Shown here: positions 59,267-64,000 of the stretch, one piece after another
How positions within the stretch are numbered: the first letter of the stretch is position 1
Layout: the number at the start of each line of letters is the position of its first letter
Assembly (NCBI GenBank): GCA_010645155.1
Contig: CM021318.1
Span: forward strand, 4,660,437-4,724,436
Length of the DNA stretch: 64,000 nt
Direction of reading: 5' to 3'
Source of the DNA: Tigriopus japonicus
Lineage: Eukaryota; Arthropoda; Copepoda; Harpacticoida; Harpacticidae
Translations under genes and position numbers: made by a program
The notes under the pieces: generated by a model
What the model saw: only the letters and a program-made list of their open reading frames with translations
Databases searched by the model: none
Told to the model about the DNA's origin: nothing

Positions 59267-59272
59267 ATTAAA
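59267..59272 (+). terminator. Possible ATTAAA polyadenylation signal of the CENP-N-like gene
   Basis: ATTAAA lies 85 bases after the stop at 59181 and 39 bases before the end of the convergent GPCR reading frame, so the two 3' UTRs probably overlap. Confidence 0.45.
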
Positions 59273-59310
59273 TAACTGCCTTCGTTATCTTTTCTCACCG
59301 TTTTTTGCTT

Positions 59311-61423
59311 TCAAGTCCCTGTGCGACGACAAAGGCCAATCACCTTTGTTCCCGCTATTCTAAAGTCGCGGTTAAATATCGTGTAGATAATCGGATTGAT
59401 CATTGAGTTCGCGTATGACAACCATTGGAATACGGTTGATAATGTGTGAAAAGCGGGCGTGAATTCACAAAGCTACAGAGTGTAACAAAGTCTTAGTAAT
59501 GGCAAATCAATTAAACGAAAATACAGTTTTCTTAATTACCTCGAGAGGCAAACAGATGGGCAAAACGGAAAACAAAATCCAAAAAGGTAGCCAGCAAAAC
59601 AAAAAGGCTATGACCAGAACTCCCATTTGAGCCAACACCTTGCGTTCCCTTTGTGCGATGATTTTCGAGTTGCACGTGCTCTGCATTGAGATCTTGTTGC
59701 CTCGGTTGAACCTAAGAGCAAAGTGAAATGATGACAATTTTCCTTTTAACTATGGCCCTAAGTTCAAATGCAGAATCGCACGTTGTCAAGTTTTGATCAC
59801 TCCTGGCGTTGTCCTGGTTTTGGCCGTCGTGTGAAAGATGAACAGAACTTGTGGCTGCAGAAATGTTCCCACTTATCATGGTTGCCGGAAGGCTCAACTG
59901 AAAAAAAAATCATCAAACTCGGTAGCAATTGGGATGCTCACTATGCCAAGCAATCTAGTGTAATACCGTATTTCCAATTCGCTGAAGCGTGTTTTTGAAT
60001 GACATGATGGGTGTGATGCCTTCAAAATCCCCGCGGCTGCCCACGGTCTCCATTTCGAATCCCTGCCTCGCCCGGTTCTGTTTCTGTCTCATCTTCTTGC
60101 GCAACTCCCAGAAGATCTTTCCGTACGCCACAAGAAGGATCGTGAGAGGAATGTAGAACGCCCCCAAAGCAGAGTAAATCAAGAACCAAGGTTTGTGGGT
60201 GTGCATGCAGTAATCAAAGTCAATGGGATTTTTGGGAAACAAGATGGGAGGTACACAAAGTAGGAGGCTAAGAATCCACACCATGATTAGACCAACCACC
60301 GCTGACACCCATGAGAGGTTCATGTATTTTATGGGGAAGATCACCGCCTGCAATTAAAATTTAGAAAGTAAATGTGCAAAATTGAAAAAAACAAAATGCG
60401 AAGCACGGCAAATCGCTGCTGGGATTGAGAACTTGGGCTAACGAGCAACGTTTTCACTTTTTTGTTTTTGTACCAAAAAGAAGCAGAAGAATACGTTAGT
60501 TTTACTGCAGGTAAGATTAAAAAACAAGCCACGTATTGCACCTGGCACATTGTTCACTCCAAATCGTATCCATGTGTTAATTCCCCGCCAGTGTATTCCA
60601 AATTGACAAGCCTTTGATTGAGTAACTGACCGTAAGTGCCCTTGAAAGAAAACTGGAAGGCCCCTAATTGCGCATTGATAAGGTTTTATTTGCTCCGAAA
60701 ATCGTTTTGAAAGTAAATCGCACGTCCTGTTTTGACCAGTGCACTTTTTCGTTAAAGGCATTGATGCAAACAAAGGAAACAGACACATAGATGTTCTAAG
60801 CACTCCACGAAACACGTGGAGATAAACAATCTTTGGAACAACATAGATGAAACCACTACTTTTAGTTGTAGGTTTCACTCACCACCAACCGATCGATAGC
60901 AATGATGACCAATGTCCAAATTGAGGCTGTGCAGGCTAGAGTGTCACTCACCAACCATAAGGAGCATACCCAATTGTCATGAGTCCATTTCTGATCTTCT
61001 TCATGGTAATCAATGTTAAGAGGCATCACTATTACACCCACCATTAAATCCGTTACGGCTGTTAAACAAGTGATCCATTGCTTGCTGTATTGCTCTTTCG
61101 CGGAAGTCCATCAATATTGGGGAAACAACGCGCAAAGTGGGCCTTTAAAGGTTTATCAAAAGTCTCTTACCTAATATGGTGTATGGCTGCGTGCTGCCAC
61201 AAAGTAAAGATAGGGAAAGTAGAAATGGTATGTTACGGGCTTAAAGTACGCGATTCTGGAGCACATGAAGTAAAGGATCACCTAATGATAAAATGAACAG
61301 GTTGGAGCGCACTCTTCGAATTGGAGGATGGAACAAGAACGTTGACAAAACCCAAATGTTTCCAAGAATGGTGAATGATGTAATAAGACACTGTGAAAAG
61401 GTTGCCCACGACATTTCCAACAT
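59311..61423 (-). CDS. Biogenic-amine-type G protein-coupled receptor
   Basis: Six exons fit: 61282-61423 (ATG at 61423), 60883-61058, 59967-60347, 59782-59897, 59540-59711 and 59311-59472, giving 382 residues. Seven membrane segments are visible. Marks of class A amine receptors: TM2 [11 protein letters not shown]3 Cys79, Asp86 seven residues later (the amine-binding Asp) and CTASI; TM5 [17 protein letters not shown]6 FLFCWLPF (308-315); TM7 [14 protein letters not shown] (346-359). The DRY motif at the TM3 end reads D103-R104-L105. The ligand could be octopamine, tyramine, dopamine, serotonin or another amine and cannot be fixed from sequence. The N-terminus before TM1 is only about ten residues, so an upstream exon may be missing. 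Exon 4 (third cytoplasmic loop) has a weak donor (GTGCGA), chosen because it alone restores the frame for TM6. Confidence 0.85.
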
Positions 61424-63282
61424 GGACTGTCAACAAAGTACTCTTTTTTTTTTTTGTCGATCAGCCTTGAAGTTTGGCAAAAATGATTCCGAAACAAGTT
61501 CGTCTTCACTCTATTCTACCCTCGACAATTGCAATTCGACGGTGCGTATTTGGCCCATCAATTCTATTGCTCAATATTTCATATATACTACGGAAAAAGT
61601 ACAAAATCGACTAGCCTCTTCCCAAGTTTGACTTGTATATGAAAGCCACTTCACAATCTGATGAAACTGGTCCATTTGAAGTTAATCGAAGATGTATTGT
61701 GTATATACACAGACGGAGATGGTTAATCGGAGAAGAATCCCAAAATCCGAACAGAGAGCTTCAAAGCGCACGATCTGTTCCATGTCGAATGGAACACTGA
61801 AGAGTTGATCCATGAGAGAAGAGAGAACGAAACAGAACCCGAGAGAAACGACGGACTCATAAAGCTCCGAAAGATATTGGGACTTTGGGAACGACGTACG
61901 GATGAAGGAACAGTTGGAGTGAAATTATGTGTTTATCTTCGTAGCAAATCCAGATCTTTCACCACCATCACAAACTGACGTGATGAAAAACTCCGATCAA
62001 ACATACCGAACTATATCTGGCATATTATCAAGTCTAAATAGAAATGGATCTGGCTGAGCTAATATTTTCATGACATGATGGTCTTAGATTATTTCAATAT
62101 TTACCATCTAACAGGGTTCTCTTTCCTTTGCGCAGATTCTCTAAAAGAAGTGAATATTAATGGGAAAAATAGTTTTTAGCATTTTTTCTGCTTGTTAAGC
62201 ATTTTGAAGTATGATAATTATTCGTTAAAGAGTTGGGATCAAAACTGATTAAGGATATTTCACCTCCCATTCAATCGGCATTTATCATTTTTAACATATT
62301 GCTCATAAAAAAGCTGATGAGCCCAAATGGATGATGAGTCCACGTAAAAAATGACCGCCAAGGAAAAAACGAAAAAATGCAGGCTGTAAAATGGCCGATG
62401 TAAATCGCAACAAAGTTTCAAGAACATACAATTTTTGAGCAACTAAGAAGTTTCTAAAAGCAATCGTTAGATCCAAATACGAATATTCGACATTGTAAGA
62501 CGTGGCTTTCTCAAGTGGTCTTGTTACTCAATGAACGTATATGCCTTTGACAGGCTGAAACGATAAGCTTAATTGATATCTGTTTTGATGTTTGCCCACA
62601 TTGCCACTACCACTAAGTTGTTTTCCAAGTGGACTTAATCAATAACGTTATGGGCATTTGCCACTGCCTTTGTTCTTTCAGCTCCTTTTGAAATTGTCAA
62701 TAGACACTCTTTCTTTGTAGGAGGCATCGAGCACTCGTCCACGTCTCCATTTTTTAAACATACACTTAAAGGTACATAACTTATGAAAGTTTTGATCTTA
62801 ATTAAAGACCCATCAATATTCTATGCAGACTTTTATAATAGTGATGTATGAAATAATCATAATATGTATATTTATAATTGCCTTTATCCTTCTCTCTTAA
62901 CCCGGACCCTCAGACAACCTTTCAGGATAAAACACTCTTGCTAGACGCTCTTCTTGAGACTTCAGGAATTCAAATTTCTTGAATGATTTTACTTCTTGCC
63001 GTGGTCTTGATCTCAAATTGCGTCGCTGTTCACCGTTGAAATGATTTGTCTTAGGGATTTTAAATCAAAACTACAAGCACCCTTTTTTGGCTTTTGATGT
63101 CTTCCTTAGATCACCTTCAAAGCATTTCATACCTCTTCAAGGCACTAAGTCGACCTAAAAAAGCAACTAGAGACGATTATGCTTGTCCTTAGAATGTTGT
63201 ATTGGACCTTTTTATAAAAGAATCGATTGCAAAATGTAATGCGTGCTTTATATGTTAGAAAAATGATCAGGATTGTCTACCA
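61424..63282. other. AT-rich region upstream of the GPCR, no gene seen
   Basis: This stretch holds a run of 14 Ts at 61444-61457, just upstream of the GPCR start. No supported coding sequence was found on either strand. Confidence 0.5.
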
Positions 63283-63659
63283 GGTGTTTCAAAAGAAACG
63301 GAACACCTAATTATACCGTCCATAACATGTGATTGAAATCATATAAGAACCTCACCCTCATTGGATATGATTGGCAAAACACTTGTCTTGAAGAGTCAAA
63401 AGAGCCAAGTTCAATACTTAAGCGACCACAATTTTTCCTGTGAAGGGTCATTTCTGAAAACAGATCGTTCGTGACTTCGACTTTTTTCTCTCTTTCGAAA
63501 TTTGGCTATAATTGAAAATAAGGCGATATGATGGGAATAAAACCATATGTTTCTTACGAATTTGTATTTTTTGCATCTTTTTGATATTCACATATTTTTA
63601 TGAGATCAACCTTTCCGAGTCATGGACATGATTTCCTGTTCCGTTTCTTGTGAATCACC
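63283..63659. repeat. Small inverted-repeat element (MITE candidate)
   Basis: The left end GGTGTTTCAAAAGAAACGGA followed by ACA, and the right end TGTTCCGTTTCTTGTGAATC followed by ACC, are imperfect reverse complements of about 23 bases enclosing 377 bases of AT-rich, non-coding DNA. No clear target duplication was found. Confidence 0.6.
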
Positions 63660-64000
63660 AATGGGGCCGGCAACTCTAGAGAGGCAGGGCCCACATAATC
63701 AAAACAAAGGCCTATTAAAAAGTTTTAGAACTTTTTTTGCCAATTTTTGGGCCAAGTAGCTTTAAACACATATTTTTTACGTGATTTGGCTTTTTAAAGT
63801 ATTTTTTCTGACATGGTTTTGAACTGTGAATTATTCGAGTTTCAAAAAGAAAATGGGCTTTCAAATCCAAATATCAATGACATTGAAAAGAAAGGATACC
63901 CAGGAGGAGTAAGCCATTATTACAGCTTTTCTTTGGAATTTAGTGGAAAGCCAATTTTTAGTTTGAATGTATTTTATCAATTTGAATAAAATGAAAGAAA
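63660..64000. other. Right edge, nothing recognised
   Basis: AT-rich sequence without a supported feature. Confidence 0.5.

Noticed and set aside
1..64000. CRISPR arrays, prokaryotic operons, prophage, rRNA operons, riboswitches
   Set aside because: The window is clearly eukaryotic (spliced animal genes). The only regularly spaced repeats are microsatellites.

Overview
This is a eukaryotic nuclear window, most likely from an arthropod. A copepod-type crustacean is my best guess, based on the animal gene set, short GT-AG introns, compact tail-to-tail gene pairs and many small inverted-repeat elements. The species call is inference. I see no bacterial, phage, CRISPR or rRNA features. Two N runs (8881-8990 and 20481-20614) are assembly gaps, each flanked by two near-identical copies of the same sequence.

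Layout. (1) 1 to about 29.7 kb: a GC-richer, gene-poor stretch dominated by introns and flanks of one minus-strand gene. I reconstruct five phase-0 coding exons (28524 down to 11716). The last exon ends exactly where the ARID domain of dead ringer/ARID3 proteins should begin, so the ARID exons must lie beyond the left edge. (2) About 29.75-33.5 kb: AT-rich intergenic DNA with hairpin and MITE-like repeats and a tRNA-derived SINE. (3) 33.5-38 kb: a five-exon FAD-dependent amine/sarcosine-oxidase-like gene (+), convergent with a six-exon mitochondrial uncoupling-protein-type carrier (-). (4) 39.1-39.7 kb: a mariner-type non-autonomous element. (5) 41-42.9 kb: a seven-exon two-pore-domain K+ channel (-). 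(6) 45-53.3 kb: cytochrome c oxidase subunit 5A (-). Its 7.7-kb first intron holds a complete antisense PAR-bZIP transcription factor gene and a 1.1-kb foldback element. (7) 54.4-59.2 kb: a four-exon gene (+) whose C-terminal half resembles kinetochore protein CENP-N. It is convergent with (8) 59.3-61.4 kb: a six-exon biogenic-amine-type GPCR (-). (9) The right end is AT-rich and gene-free, with one small inverted-repeat element.

The genes do not form a pathway. COX5A and the UCP both act at the mitochondrial inner membrane, but nothing links them beyond proximity. All splice models were read by eye: exon phases were checked by arithmetic, but no transcript evidence was available. I found no convincing new multi-gene system. 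The most unusual items are the helical N-terminus spliced onto the ARID3-like gene, the leucine in the first pore filter of the K2P channel, the DRL (not DRY) motif of the amine GPCR, the CENP-N candidate, and the transcription factor nested in COX5A.
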